Source: Ferrimonas kyonanensis DSM 18153 (GTDB taxonomy: Bacteria; Pseudomonadota; Gammaproteobacteria; Enterobacterales; Shewanellaceae). From it: a stretch of DNA of 64,000 bases. The translations under genes and the position numbers were made by a program. The stretch covers positions 62,001-126,000 of the forward strand of contig NZ_AUDJ01000011.1 in NCBI RefSeq assembly GCF_000425405.1. The letters run 5' to 3'. This document shows positions 9,601 to 17,268 of this stretch, piece after piece; the first letter of the stretch is position 1; each line of letters starts with the position of its first letter. The notes beneath the pieces are model-generated. The model did no database searches and was not told the DNA's origin. It saw nothing but the letters and a program-made list of their open reading frames with translations.

Positions 9601-9659
9601 CGCTCACCCCGGACGAGGTGCCGCTGTGGCACTGCGACAGCCTCATCCACCAGCATTAA
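6633..9659 (+). CDS. Secreted two-module amidohydrolase
   Basis: An exported protein of 1008 residues with an N-terminal signal peptide ending near ASLPAFASP. It contains two amidohydrolase-superfamily modules in tandem. In the C-terminal module the first metal motif is intact (PGFIDEHSHIA, His629 and His631), with further conserved His residues (near 790-820) and the late Asp in INSDSADL (about residue 875), and the composite beta-sandwich end GSLETGKQADLVLWD. In the N-terminal module the matching position reads PGFIDPYTDFG, so the HxH pair is missing and the module is probably not catalytic. The substrate is unknown; periplasmic peptide- or amide-type hydrolysis is plausible. Followed directly by a third, also degenerate, module in the next gene. 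Confidence 0.85.
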   Translation: MPLPTTHWRWRLLCQVLACAASLPAFASPTQPVSAIASADDHYLAFTHATLIPTPGQRLENATLVIKDGKIVSISESNKVPDGAREIHSRGKTIYPGFIDPYTDFGQQWQYSDYPDGGPHYNAEQAGAKVNNRAIHAEMNWADHFQFDHERAQDWHNNGFTSVQTGKLDGLFQGMSATVSLIDLHSESSIYAIEGAHLMSFDKGSSEQEYPNSLMGSIALIRQTLKDAQWYQQQSSKSIPQLSLNLNQTFTKLLQFNNQRIIFDPGQGNNASRALQLLQPFHPSPVLVGNGLEFERLESLKQTRLILPLTLAAKPPLDAGLDISLKQLRHWERSPGNLAAVAAANIPFAITQHGIDPLEFWNRITKAVEYGLPKSTALAALTTVAAEYAGVDDFLGQLQPGFQADLVIATGDLFAGAEIESLYLKGRPLPLNPQLGSRLSGQYQLSIDETDLTLVLSQDQGELSAQLESGERLILLDVSHSAAEQFSAVADLTELGLPGLTRLTLHRVRQGLFGNLTQHDGQLLPLAASYLGPIATSTEPEPVTAPTYLSRLTRPNRAFGTDAPLQQERLHIRGATLWTAADDGIIADADLLIDNGVIRAIGENLTTPEGFDVLDAQGKHLTPGFIDEHSHIAIRGGVNEASDSNTAEVRIGDVLDADDIHIYRSLAGGVTTAQLLHGSANVIGGQAQVIKLRWGESDHDLKFQQAPASIKFALGENVKQSNWGDRYVSRFPQTRMGVEAYLEDQFEQARELQRQQQAYQSLSRNQKRRQLAPRPNDRLEALIEILNGSRNIHVHSYVQSEILMLLRLSQRLGFHVQTFTHILEGYKVADEMASYGTSASTFSDWWAYKFEVYDAIPHNACLLLQKGVNTSINSDSADLIRKLNQEAAKSMMYCGMSAEQALKMITINPAKQLKIDRYTGSLETGKQADLVLWDQPPMSVYARVESTWVDGVRRFDRQRDRQLQRQAGAERQALIQKLLLDDSDDGEGESLTPDEVPLWHCDSLIHQH

Positions 9660-9669
9660 GGAGCCGATG

Positions 9670-10941
9670 ATGAAAACCCTGTATACCTTGCTACTGCTGG
9701 CCCTAGGTAGCCCGGCATTGGCCACCGCCCTGATGGTTGCGCCGCCCCAGTCTCAACCGATCCTGATTCAGGGCGGCACCCTGCACACCGTCACCCAGGG
9801 CGTATTGCCCAACACCGACCTGCTGGTGGAAGCGGGTCGCATCCGCGCCATCGGTACCGCACTGCCCGTGCCCGCCGATGCCCGCCTTATTGACGCCAGC
9901 GGCCAACGAGTGTACCCGGGCCTGATCGCCCTGGCCAACACCCTGGGCCTGGAAGAGATTGAGATGATCCGTTCCACCGTCGACAGCGAAGAGGTGGGCC
10001 AACTCAATCCGCAGCTGAGGGCCGCCGTGGCCTACAACCCGGACTCGGAACTGATCCCCACGGTACGCAGCAACGGCATTACCCACATCCAGCTGACGCC
10101 CTCCGGGGATCTGCTGGCGGGCACGTCCTCCCTTCTGAACCTCGATGCCTGGAACCTGGATGATGCCCTGGTACCCGGCGGCGAAGGGCTGCACCTGTAT
10201 TGGCCCGACCTTCATCTCAGTGTCAGCGACGACGAGTTAGCAGAGCGACAACGGCAACGTCAACAGCGGCAACTGACCCAACTCAACCAGGCGTTTGAGC
10301 AGGCCTATGGCTATTACCTGAATCGGCAACACGCCCAACGCCAGGATCGGCGCTGGCAAGCGATGCTGCCGGTGTTCGAGGGGCAGCGGCCGCTGTTTGT
10401 ACACGCCGACACTCAACCACAAATCGAGCAAGCGTTACGGCTGGCGGATCGCTATCGGCTGAAGATGGTACTGGTGGGTGGCTACGACAGCTACCGCCTC
10501 ATCGACCAGTTGCTGGCGCAACAGGTTCCGGTGGTGTACACCCATGCCAACAGCCTGCCGTTGCGGCGCCACGAACCCGTGGATCTGCCGTTTACCATTC
10601 CGGCCCTGCTGGCCGACGCCGGGGTTGAGCTGGCACTGGCTTATCCCGGCAGTTGGGACAGCCGTAACCTGCCGTTCGCCGCGGGTTACGCCGCCGCCCA
10701 TGGCCTCGGCGGTGCCCGGGCGCTGAAAGCGATCACCCTGTCCCCGGCCAACATTCTGGGGCTGTCCGACATGGGGGCTCTGGAAGTCGGCTATCGAGCC
10801 AACCTGGTGATCAGCGACGGCGACCTGTTGGACATAGGCCAGAGCCGGGTCAGCATGGTGCTGATCGACGGCCGCCAGATCGACCTGAATAACCGCCATA
10901 AACAGCTGTACCACAAATACCTGAACAAGCCCGCTCGCTAA
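9670..10941 (+). CDS. Secreted amidohydrolase-like protein, metal motif degenerate
   Basis: A 423-residue exported protein with a signal peptide (MKTLYTLLLLALGSPALATA). It has the amidohydrolase fold signs (ILIQGGTLHT at the start, VYPGLIALANTLGL where PGxxDxHxH is expected, and the final AITLSPANILGLSD plus VGYRANLVISDGDLL), but the HxH metal pair is absent, so it may be a pseudoenzyme. The SD AAGGAG overlaps the stop of the upstream gene; ATG at 9670 lies 6 bases from it and ATG at 9667 only 3. The tight spacing makes a two-gene operon with the 1008-residue protein; the two likely form a complex or share a substrate. Confidence 0.8.
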   Translation: MKTLYTLLLLALGSPALATALMVAPPQSQPILIQGGTLHTVTQGVLPNTDLLVEAGRIRAIGTALPVPADARLIDASGQRVYPGLIALANTLGLEEIEMIRSTVDSEEVGQLNPQLRAAVAYNPDSELIPTVRSNGITHIQLTPSGDLLAGTSSLLNLDAWNLDDALVPGGEGLHLYWPDLHLSVSDDELAERQRQRQQRQLTQLNQAFEQAYGYYLNRQHAQRQDRRWQAMLPVFEGQRPLFVHADTQPQIEQALRLADRYRLKMVLVGGYDSYRLIDQLLAQQVPVVYTHANSLPLRRHEPVDLPFTIPALLADAGVELALAYPGSWDSRNLPFAAGYAAAHGLGGARALKAITLSPANILGLSDMGALEVGYRANLVISDGDLLDIGQSRVSMVLIDGRQIDLNNRHKQLYHKYLNKPAR

Positions 10942-10947
10942 GGGCAC

Positions 10948-10980
10948 TGGCCGCCGGTTCACTCACCCGGCGGCCCCTTT
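10948..10980 (+). terminator. Hairpin terminator after the amidohydrolase operon
   Basis: A 9-bp GC-rich stem GGCCGCCGG/CCGGCGGCC (10949-10957 and 10967-10975) with a 9-nt loop starts 8 bases after the stop codon. The T tract is weak (CCTTTGTGG). Confidence 0.6.
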
Positions 10981-11019
10981 GTGGTACACTTCTGTCATCT
11001 CTATACTCGGATATCTCCC

Positions 11020-11403
11020 ATGTTTTCATTGACCTCGTGGCACCGATGGGCCCTCGTTCTGCCGCTGCTTAGTGGCTGCAGCAGCCAGTTCCAGTTTTCA
11101 TCCAACCTCGACAGCGATGCCGTCGATGACTACTTCAAGGCCGGTAAGGTGCAGGTTTATCAGGGCAGCACCCCTCCCGCCGCTGAGCGGGATCTGGGAC
11201 TGCTGGAAGCCACCAGCTGTCAAGCCGACAGCAACGCCGTGCCCGCCAGCCAGGCCGATGCCCGCACCCAGCTCCGTCGGCTGGCCGCAGATCAAGGGGC
11301 CAACGCCATCTGGGTCAGCCAGTGCATCGAACTCAGTGCCGACAAGCATTGCCAGCACTCCATTGTCTGTTACGCCCGCGCCCTGGTGGTTCATGAAGAT
11401 TGA
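11020..11403 (+). CDS. rcsF: Rcs stress-sensing outer-membrane lipoprotein RcsF
   Basis: RcsF senses envelope damage and signals to the Rcs phosphorelay. The 127-residue protein has a lipoprotein signal with lipobox LLSGC (Cys20), a short flexible stretch, then the RcsF domain with RDLG near residue 57 and the four conserved cysteines Cys67, Cys102, Cys111 and Cys117 that form two disulphides in E. coli. The ATG at 11020 is chosen because it gives a proper signal peptide. Its neighbour trmO is also next to rcsF in E. coli. No rcsBCD genes are in this window, so the downstream partner is not shown here. Confidence 0.85.
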   Translation: MFSLTSWHRWALVLPLLSGCSSQFQFSSNLDSDAVDDYFKAGKVQVYQGSTPPAAERDLGLLEATSCQADSNAVPASQADARTQLRRLAADQGANAIWVSQCIELSADKHCQHSIVCYARALVVHED

Positions 11404-12103
11404 GATGACACCGGTGGCCCTGTGCCAGTCGCCTTACAAGCAGAAGTTCGCCATTCCCCGGCAGCCACGACTGGTGCCAGCGGCGGTAGGCCGCCTGCTG
11501 CTGCAAGGGGAGTGCAACACCGGCGATGTGCTGCGAGGCATTGAGCAGTTTGAGTATCTATGGCTGATTTTCAGCTTCCATCAGAACCTGCATCAAGGCT
11601 GGAAACCAACGGTACGGCCGCCGCGCCTCGGCGGTAACGAACGCATGGGGGTGTTTGCCACACGGGCCACCTTTCGCCCCAATGGCCTGGGCATGTCGGC
11701 AGTTAAACTGCGGGGCATCGGCTGCGAACAGGGCCAGCACTATCTGGAGGTTGAAGGCATCGATCTGCTGGACGGCACCCCGATCTACGACATCAAACCC
11801 TATGTGCCCTACTCCGACGCCCTGCCCGACGCCTGTGGCGGCTTTGCCCAACAGCCCCCGGAGCCGATGGCCGTCACCCTCAGTGACGCCGCCCAGCGGC
11901 AGATGAACGACGCCGAACGTCGTCAACCCGGCTTTCGTCAGTTGGCGGAGCAGGTGCTGGCCCAGGACCCCCGTCCCGGTTATCACAGAGGCGACAGCGA
12001 CCGCGAATACGGCGTGCAACTGCACCAATTTGATCTGCGATGGCAAGTGATCGACGGCGTCAATCACATCATCGCGGTAGCCCCGCTGGCCAGCCATGAC
12101 TGA
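11393..12103 (+). CDS. trmO: tRNA (adenine37-N6)-methyltransferase TrmO
   Basis: Methylates N6 of t6A37 in some threonine tRNAs using S-adenosylmethionine. The 236-residue protein matches E. coli TrmO (YaeB): [17 protein letters not shown] at the start, [17 protein letters not shown] and [13 protein letters not shown] in the core beta-barrel domain, and [14 protein letters not shown] near residue 140, then a C-terminal domain. The start at 11393 overlaps rcsF by 11 bases and gives the N terminus closest in length to E. coli; ATG at 11405 is the alternative. The rcsF-trmO pairing is conserved. The stop overlaps the next gene by 8 bases. Confidence 0.9.
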   Translation: MKIEMTPVALCQSPYKQKFAIPRQPRLVPAAVGRLLLQGECNTGDVLRGIEQFEYLWLIFSFHQNLHQGWKPTVRPPRLGGNERMGVFATRATFRPNGLGMSAVKLRGIGCEQGQHYLEVEGIDLLDGTPIYDIKPYVPYSDALPDACGGFAQQPPEPMAVTLSDAAQRQMNDAERRQPGFRQLAEQVLAQDPRPGYHRGDSDREYGVQLHQFDLRWQVIDGVNHIIAVAPLASHD

Positions 12104-12704
12104 TCGCTACCGCGCACAGCACAAGCAGCGACTGAACTGGATGCCGTGGCTGTATTATCGTCTCAAGGAGAAGCACCTGGCGTGGGCTCGCCCCTGGCAG
12201 CAGCAGCACCAGCACCAGCTGATGGAGCTGGAAACAGTTCGCTTCGGCGCCGACTGCTTTGTGGCAGAGGAGTGTGCCCTGTTTGCCGAACCCGGTCGCG
12301 ACATCGTCTTCGGCGATCGCTGCATGCTGGCCAGCAACAGCTTTCTCCACGGTCCATTGCAGTTTGGAAATGAAGTCAGCATCAACCATGGCTGCAGTCT
12401 CGATGGCGGCCGGGCCGGGATTCGCATCGGCGATCAGACCCGCATCGCCCACGACGTGTCGATCTATGCCTTTAATCACGGCATGGCACTGGATCAACCC
12501 CTGTATCAACAAGGCGTCAGCTCCAAAGGGGTGGTGATCGGCAAAGACGTTTGGGTGGGCGCCAGAGTCTGCATCGTCGACGGTGTCACCATCGGCGATC
12601 ACGCCGTCATCGGCATGGGCTCGGTGGTCACCAAGGATGTGCCCGCCTACGCCAAGGTGGCCGGCAACCCTGCCCGGGTCATTGGCGATCGTCGACAGCC
12701 CTAA
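12096..12704 (+). CDS. Left-handed beta-helix acyltransferase
   Basis: A 202-residue cytoplasmic protein of the hexapeptide-repeat (LbH) acyltransferase class, close to the WbbJ/maltose O-acetyltransferase group. After a basic helical N terminus (residues 1-45), hexapeptide repeats run to the end, for example [20 protein letters not shown] and [20 protein letters not shown], closing with [12 protein letters not shown], which is the usual acetyl-CoA-binding end. His160-region chemistry (NHGMAL) matches the family. Substrate not identifiable; sugars of surface polysaccharide are common. The start overlaps trmO by 8 bases, so it is the last gene of rcsF-trmO-acyltransferase. Confidence 0.85.
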   Translation: MTDRYRAQHKQRLNWMPWLYYRLKEKHLAWARPWQQQHQHQLMELETVRFGADCFVAEECALFAEPGRDIVFGDRCMLASNSFLHGPLQFGNEVSINHGCSLDGGRAGIRIGDQTRIAHDVSIYAFNHGMALDQPLYQQGVSSKGVVIGKDVWVGARVCIVDGVTIGDHAVIGMGSVVTKDVPAYAKVAGNPARVIGDRRQP

Positions 12705-12777
12705 GCCCCCGAGCCCCCCTTGACGCCAACGGCGGCTCGCCGCCGCCGCACTCTGCCAGGGTAGGCCGGCACCGGGC

Positions 12778-14355
12778 TCAGCCCAGCATCAGATCCCCGT
12801 GCTGTTCGTTGTGGTAGGCGATGCGGTTTCGGCCCTGGCTCTTGGCTTTGTACAGCGCCTTGTCCGCCAACTCGAAGAACTGCTCCGGAGTCTGATCCAC
12901 CTCGGGCACCAGCGTCGCCACACCAATGCTGATGGTGACATAACTGCCGATGTCGGAGCCCTCGTGAGGGATACCCAGCGCCTCCACCATCGCCCGCAGG
13001 CTATCGGCAAATTTCACCGCCTTGCGGCCGGTTTCCGGCAGCACTGCCGCGAACTCCTCGCCGCCGTACCGTGCCAGCAGATCTCGCGGCCGATTCAACT
13101 GACTGGCCAGCATTCGGGCTATCTTCTTCAGGACCCGATCCCCGGCCAGATGGCCATAGCGATCGTTATAGGATTTAAACAGGTCCACATCGATGACAAA
13201 CAAGGTAATCGGCTTGCTGGTTCGCCGGGCACTCTCCCACTCCTGGCTGAGCCAGTTATCAAACTGACGCCGGTTCGCCACCTGAGTCAGGCCATCGGTG
13301 AGGCTCTGGCGGGTCAACTGCTGGTTAACCCGGTTCAACTCCTCGGTACGAGCTCGAACCAACTCCTCCACCTCCCGGTTGCGCCGACGCATCTGCCACA
13401 TGAACACTCCGGAAGCTAGGGCTGCCAGGGCACCGCCGATGCCGACCAGATAGGGGGTCAAGCTGCGCTTGCTGGAGAAGAATGCGGGATTGGCCAACGC
13501 CTCCAGGCGCCACTGACGCCCAGCCAGGTCGGCGTACACAAAGCGCTTGCTGCGCTCGCCAGCCACAGTCGGGTGCGGTTCGGCCCCCAACAACAAGATG
13601 CTATTGTCGCCGCTGTCGTCCCAGATCTGGTACTCGAGGTGAGCCCGGTGGCCGTCGAGCACCAGGTCATGGAGCATCTCCTCCACCTGAAACACCCCCA
13701 GCAAATAGCCTTTCAATAGCTTTTCCCGGCTGGCCACCGTCAGCGGCAGGCTGTGGTAGATGGGCACCACCGCCATCACCACCTTGCCAAGGTCCACATC
13801 CAGGTTTACGGCGGTCAGCGCCGGATTGGCACTGTTCATCGCCAGTTCAAAGGCGTCGGTCACCTCGGGTTGGCGTGACATGTCCATGCCGAAGCGGCGC
13901 TCGTTGCCAGAAAAGGGGCGCACGTAATAAACCGGGTAGTAACGCTCTCTCTGGCCGGCGGCCACCGGTTGCCCCTGCACCTTGTCGGTAAAGGTAAAAG
14001 CCGGATAACGTTGCTGCATCGCGGCCTCAAAGGCGCCACGCTCACTCGCCTTCACCCGGGGAATCCACTCCAGCGCCTTGATCTCACGATGCCGGGCCAG
14101 GATGCCATCGGCCACCATGGCAAACTCCTGCTCGGTGACCTCATCAGACCCCTGATACAGGGTGGACAGGTAATTGAGCACCGACAGCGACGAATCGATG
14201 CGCCATTTGATCAGCCGGGCCTGGTTGGCGGCAAAATAATCAAAATCGCGCTCCAGGGATTGCTGCTCGGTCTGATACAGCTTAAACGCCAGCCATGAGG
14301 TGGACATCACCCCGACCAGCACCACCGCCACGATGTCCCATCGCCTCTTGCTCAT
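12778..14355 (-). CDS. Membrane diguanylate cyclase with CHASE sensor
   Basis: Predicted to make c-di-GMP in response to an extracytoplasmic signal. The 525-residue protein has a first membrane segment at about 8-25, a periplasmic CHASE-type sensor domain at about 45-285 (WIPRV and VDLGKVVMAVVPIYHS-like motifs), a second membrane segment at about 299-320, a short coiled linker, and a C-terminal GGDEF domain. The active site reads GGEEF (431-435), and the product-inhibition site RPRD sits five residues before it, so feedback control should be intact. No EAL domain. ATG at 14355 is chosen over an in-frame TTG at 14388. Convergent with the acyltransferase gene; monocistronic. Confidence 0.9.
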   Translation of the reverse strand: MSKRRWDIVAVVLVGVMSTSWLAFKLYQTEQQSLERDFDYFAANQARLIKWRIDSSLSVLNYLSTLYQGSDEVTEQEFAMVADGILARHREIKALEWIPRVKASERGAFEAAMQQRYPAFTFTDKVQGQPVAAGQRERYYPVYYVRPFSGNERRFGMDMSRQPEVTDAFELAMNSANPALTAVNLDVDLGKVVMAVVPIYHSLPLTVASREKLLKGYLLGVFQVEEMLHDLVLDGHRAHLEYQIWDDSGDNSILLLGAEPHPTVAGERSKRFVYADLAGRQWRLEALANPAFFSSKRSLTPYLVGIGGALAALASGVFMWQMRRRNREVEELVRARTEELNRVNQQLTRQSLTDGLTQVANRRQFDNWLSQEWESARRTSKPITLFVIDVDLFKSYNDRYGHLAGDRVLKKIARMLASQLNRPRDLLARYGGEEFAAVLPETGRKAVKFADSLRAMVEALGIPHEGSDIGSYVTISIGVATLVPEVDQTPEQFFELADKALYKAKSQGRNRIAYHNEQHGDLMLG

Positions 14356-14520
14356 TCGCTGCCGCACTCCCGCCAAAACTTTTAACAATTATTCCATATA
14401 AAACAAATAATACTAACCTTAGATTCGCTGACATCACCGAATCCCTTGTCAGTATAAGGTGCTCACGACAGTCGCAGAGGCGAAAATAGGCGGATAATCC
14501 GCCCCAACCTCGCCGTGCCA

Positions 14521-14549
14521 TTAGACTTGCGCCACAGGCCTGATAGAAT
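14521..14549 (+). promoter_or_regulatory. Putative proS promoter
   Basis: TTAGAC (14521-14526) and TAGAAT (14544-14549) are separated by 17 bp and lie 33 bases ahead of the proS start codon, a normal sigma-70 layout. Confidence 0.5.
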
Positions 14550-14581
14550 ATTGGCTTCATTTTTTTGCACGGATTTTATTG

Positions 14582-16297
14582 ATGAGAACCAGCCGTTACC
14601 TGGTCTCCACTCTCAGAGAGACCCCATCAGACGCCGAGATCATCAGCCATCAGCTGATGCTGCGCGCCGGTATGATTCGCAAACTGGCTTCTGGCCTGTA
14701 CACCTGGTTGCCCACTGGACTGAAGGTCCTGAAGAAAGTGGAGAACATCGTCCGCGAAGAGATGAACCGCGCCGGGGCAGTGGAAACCCTGATGCCGATG
14801 GTACAACCTGCGGATCTGTGGCAGGAAACCGGCCGCTGGGACGACATGGGACCAGAGCTGCTGCGCATCAAGGATCGTCATCACCGCGACTTCGTGCTGG
14901 GCCCGACCCACGAAGAGGTGATCACCGACATCGTTCGCAATGAGGTGAAATCCTACAAACAACTGCCGCTGAACCTGTATCAGATTCAGACCAAATTCCG
15001 TGACGAAGTCCGCCCCCGTTTCGGCGTAATGCGCTCTCGCGAATTCCTGATGAAAGACGCCTACTCTTTCCACCTGGATCAGGCCACCATGGATGATACC
15101 TATCACGCCATGCACAAAGCCTACTGCAACATTCTGGAGCGGATGGGACTGGAGTTTCGCCCGGTTCTGGCGGACACCGGCGCCATCGGTGGCGCCCTGA
15201 GCCACGAGTTTCAGGTACTGGCTTCCAGCGGCGAAGACGCGGTGGTGTTCTCCACCGACAGCGACTACGCTGCCAATATCGAAAAAGCAGAAGCGCTGGC
15301 CCTGGGTGAGCGCGGCGACGCCGGTGCCGAGATGACCCTGGTGGACACCCCCAACGCCAAAACCATCGATGAGTTGGTGGCGCAGTTTGACCTGGCCATC
15401 GACAAAACCGTCAAAACCCTGATTGTGCACGCCAGCGACAGCTGTGAACACGACCTGGTGGCGCTGATGGTTCGTGGCGACCACGAGCTCAACGAAGTGA
15501 AGGCCGAAAAGCTGGCCGAGGTGGCCACCCCACTGCAATTTGCCAGCGAAGAAGAGATTCGCAACGCCATCGGCGCTGGCCCTGGCTCCCTGGGCCCCGT
15601 CGGCCTGAAACTGCCCCTGATCATCGATCGCTCCGTCGCCACCCTGAATGACTTCGGCGCCGGTGCCAACATCGACGACAAGCACCATTTCAACATCAAC
15701 TGGGAACGGGACGTGGCCCTGCCACGGGTTGAAGATCTGCGTAACGTAGTGGAAGGCGACGCCAGCCCATGTGGCCAAGGCACCCTGAAGATCGCCCGCG
15801 GCATCGAAGTGGGTCACATCTTCCAGCTGGGCACCAAGTACTCCGAGTCCATGAAAGCCACGGTACTGGATGAGAACGGCAAGGCTCAGCCACTGATCAT
15901 GGGCTGTTACGGCGTTGGGGTATCCCGCATCGTGGCGGCAGCCATCGAGCAAAACCACGACGACCGCGGCATCATCTGGCCGGCGGCCATCGCACCGTTC
16001 CAGGTGGTCATTGTGCCAATGAACATGCACAAGTCTCACCGGGTTCAGGAAGCGGCAGCCAAGATCTACGACGACCTGCAGGCCGCCGGAGTGGACGTGC
16101 TGTTCGACGATCGCAAAGAGCGTCCCGGGGTCATGTTTGCCGACGCCGAACTGATGGGCATCCCCTACAGCATCGTGATCGGCGAGCGCGGCATCGATGC
16201 CGGCTGCTTCGAGTTGAAAGTGCGTGCCGACGGCAGCAAAGAGGAAGTTGCCATCGACGCCATCGTCGAGGCCCTCAACACTAAGCTGAACGGCTAA
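14582..16297 (+). CDS. proS: Proline--tRNA ligase
   Basis: Charges tRNA-Pro with proline. The 571-residue protein is the bacterial-type class II enzyme: motif 1 region (residues 20-65), motif 2 (around [20 protein letters not shown], 138-157), the inserted editing (INS/YbaK-like) domain at about 220-400 that removes mischarged alanine, motif 3 ([17 protein letters not shown] near 440), and the C-terminal anticodon-binding domain ([11 protein letters not shown] to the end). ATG at 14582 follows an in-frame TTG and gives the standard N terminus [15 protein letters not shown]. Single gene, with its own promoter and terminator. Confidence 0.97.
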   Translation: MRTSRYLVSTLRETPSDAEIISHQLMLRAGMIRKLASGLYTWLPTGLKVLKKVENIVREEMNRAGAVETLMPMVQPADLWQETGRWDDMGPELLRIKDRHHRDFVLGPTHEEVITDIVRNEVKSYKQLPLNLYQIQTKFRDEVRPRFGVMRSREFLMKDAYSFHLDQATMDDTYHAMHKAYCNILERMGLEFRPVLADTGAIGGALSHEFQVLASSGEDAVVFSTDSDYAANIEKAEALALGERGDAGAEMTLVDTPNAKTIDELVAQFDLAIDKTVKTLIVHASDSCEHDLVALMVRGDHELNEVKAEKLAEVATPLQFASEEEIRNAIGAGPGSLGPVGLKLPLIIDRSVATLNDFGAGANIDDKHHFNINWERDVALPRVEDLRNVVEGDASPCGQGTLKIARGIEVGHIFQLGTKYSESMKATVLDENGKAQPLIMGCYGVGVSRIVAAAIEQNHDDRGIIWPAAIAPFQVVIVPMNMHKSHRVQEAAAKIYDDLQAAGVDVLFDDRKERPGVMFADAELMGIPYSIVIGERGIDAGCFELKVRADGSKEEVAIDAIVEALNTKLNG

Positions 16298-16315
16298 GCA
16301 CGCCTCTACCGCAGC

Positions 16316-16346
16316 AAAAAGGGTTGGCCATGGCCAACCCTTTTTT
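16316..16346. terminator. Bidirectional terminator between proS and tetR
   Basis: A near-perfect palindrome: an A run, GGGTTGGCCA/TGGCCAACCC (16321-16340), and a T run. It can end proS transcripts on the plus strand and the convergent TetR gene on the minus strand. Confidence 0.9.
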
Positions 16347-16379
16347 GTGTTTGCTGATATCAGCCAGGCTGAAGCGTCG

Positions 16380-17003
16380 TTACTGGGCCTCAGGCGCCCG
16401 GACTGCACGGCCCACACCGTCGATCAGCTCATCCAGCAACGCATCCAGATCCACCCCTTGCATGCACTGGCGAGGGCTGCAGATCAATCGAGTCAAGCCA
16501 TCGTGCATGGCATTAAACAGCAGGAACGCGGTGCTGACCGACATGCCCGGATGCAGCTTGCCCTGGTCGTGGGCCATCTGCAATGCTTGCTGCATGTGGG
16601 AATCTTCCTGACAATGCAGCTCATCCAGGCTTTCACTCAGCTCGGGCACCATCTCCGCCTGTCGGTACAGCATCATCACCTGGCGCATGTTGGACTCTCG
16701 GGTCAGTTCGTGCCAGAAGGAGCGACTGGCCTTAAGCAGGCACTCCAGTGGATCCGCCCCCTCATCGGTAATGCTGCGCCACAAGCGTTCCATTTCCGGA
16801 GAGATGGAACGCTCAAACAGCGCGTGCAGCATCGCCGCCTTGTCCTCAAAGTGCCAATAGATGGCCCCCCGGGTCATTCCACAGGCCGACGCAATCTGCG
16901 CCAGGGTGGTTTTGGCCACGCCGTTCTCACTAAACAGTTTTAACGCCGCATCCAGCAACAGCTGACGGGTCTTCTCGGCTTCGGCTTTGGTCTTTCTGGC
17001 CAT
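16380..17003 (-). CDS. TetR/AcrR-family repressor
   Basis: A 207-residue one-component repressor. The N-terminal helix-turn-helix (residues 10-55) contains GVAKTTLAQIASACGMTRGA followed by IYWHFEDKAAML, the classic AcrR/TtgR type, and the C-terminal half is the AcrR-like ligand domain (FWHELTRESNMRQVMMLYRQ). AcrR-like repressors usually control efflux pumps, but no pump lies nearby. Divergent from the patatin gene, with a candidate operator (17155-17175) in the shared region, so it may control the patatin gene, itself, and the small membrane ORF just upstream, whose stop is 13 bases before its start. Confidence 0.88.
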   Translation of the reverse strand: MARKTKAEAEKTRQLLLDAALKLFSENGVAKTTLAQIASACGMTRGAIYWHFEDKAAMLHALFERSISPEMERLWRSITDEGADPLECLLKASRSFWHELTRESNMRQVMMLYRQAEMVPELSESLDELHCQEDSHMQQALQMAHDQGKLHPGMSVSTAFLLFNAMHDGLTRLICSPRQCMQGVDLDALLDELIDGVGRAVRAPEAQ

Positions 17004-17016
17004 TGGGTTTCCGCGG

Positions 17017-17124
17017 TTAATGCCTGTCGCTTGCCAGACAATCTGACAGCCAGGCCAAAAGAAATATTACTCCCGCCCCGATGATCAGGTAGCTGACGGG
17101 ATTGTAGGCGACGAACGCTGTCAT
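17017..17124 (-). CDS. Possible 35-residue membrane peptide upstream of tetR
   Basis: A short open frame reading MTAFVAYNPVSYLI, then IGAGVIFLLAWLSD and ending CLASDRH, which looks like a single transmembrane helix with a charged C-terminal tail. It ends 13 bases before the TetR start codon and would be co-transcribed with it. The upstream sequence has only a weak SD (GAGTG). Hydrophobic pattern and position argue for a real small protein or a leader peptide; I know no family for it. Confidence 0.4.
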   Translation of the reverse strand: MTAFVAYNPVSYLIIGAGVIFLLAWLSDCLASDRH

Positions 17125-17154
17125 GGTGAACACTCAGTTACATGCAAGGATGTT

Positions 17155-17175
17155 TGTATAGTCGCTTATTATACA
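17155..17175. promoter_or_regulatory. Candidate TetR operator
   Basis: An inverted repeat TGTATA-N9-TATACA lies between the divergent TetR unit and the patatin gene; a further TTTGTATC follows at 17186. Size and location fit an AcrR-type operator. Assignment to this TetR is inferred. Confidence 0.4.
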
Positions 17176-17268
17176 TACAGCCAAGTTTGTATCAAGCCGA
17201 TTCGGCGCTGAACTATACTTATCTCATTGCGCCATCCTGTTAATCCCATTGTCTTTATCAGGTAATAA

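Noticed and set aside
14627-16417. A 596-codon minus-strand frame
   Set aside because: Antisense to proS, without SD or family features.
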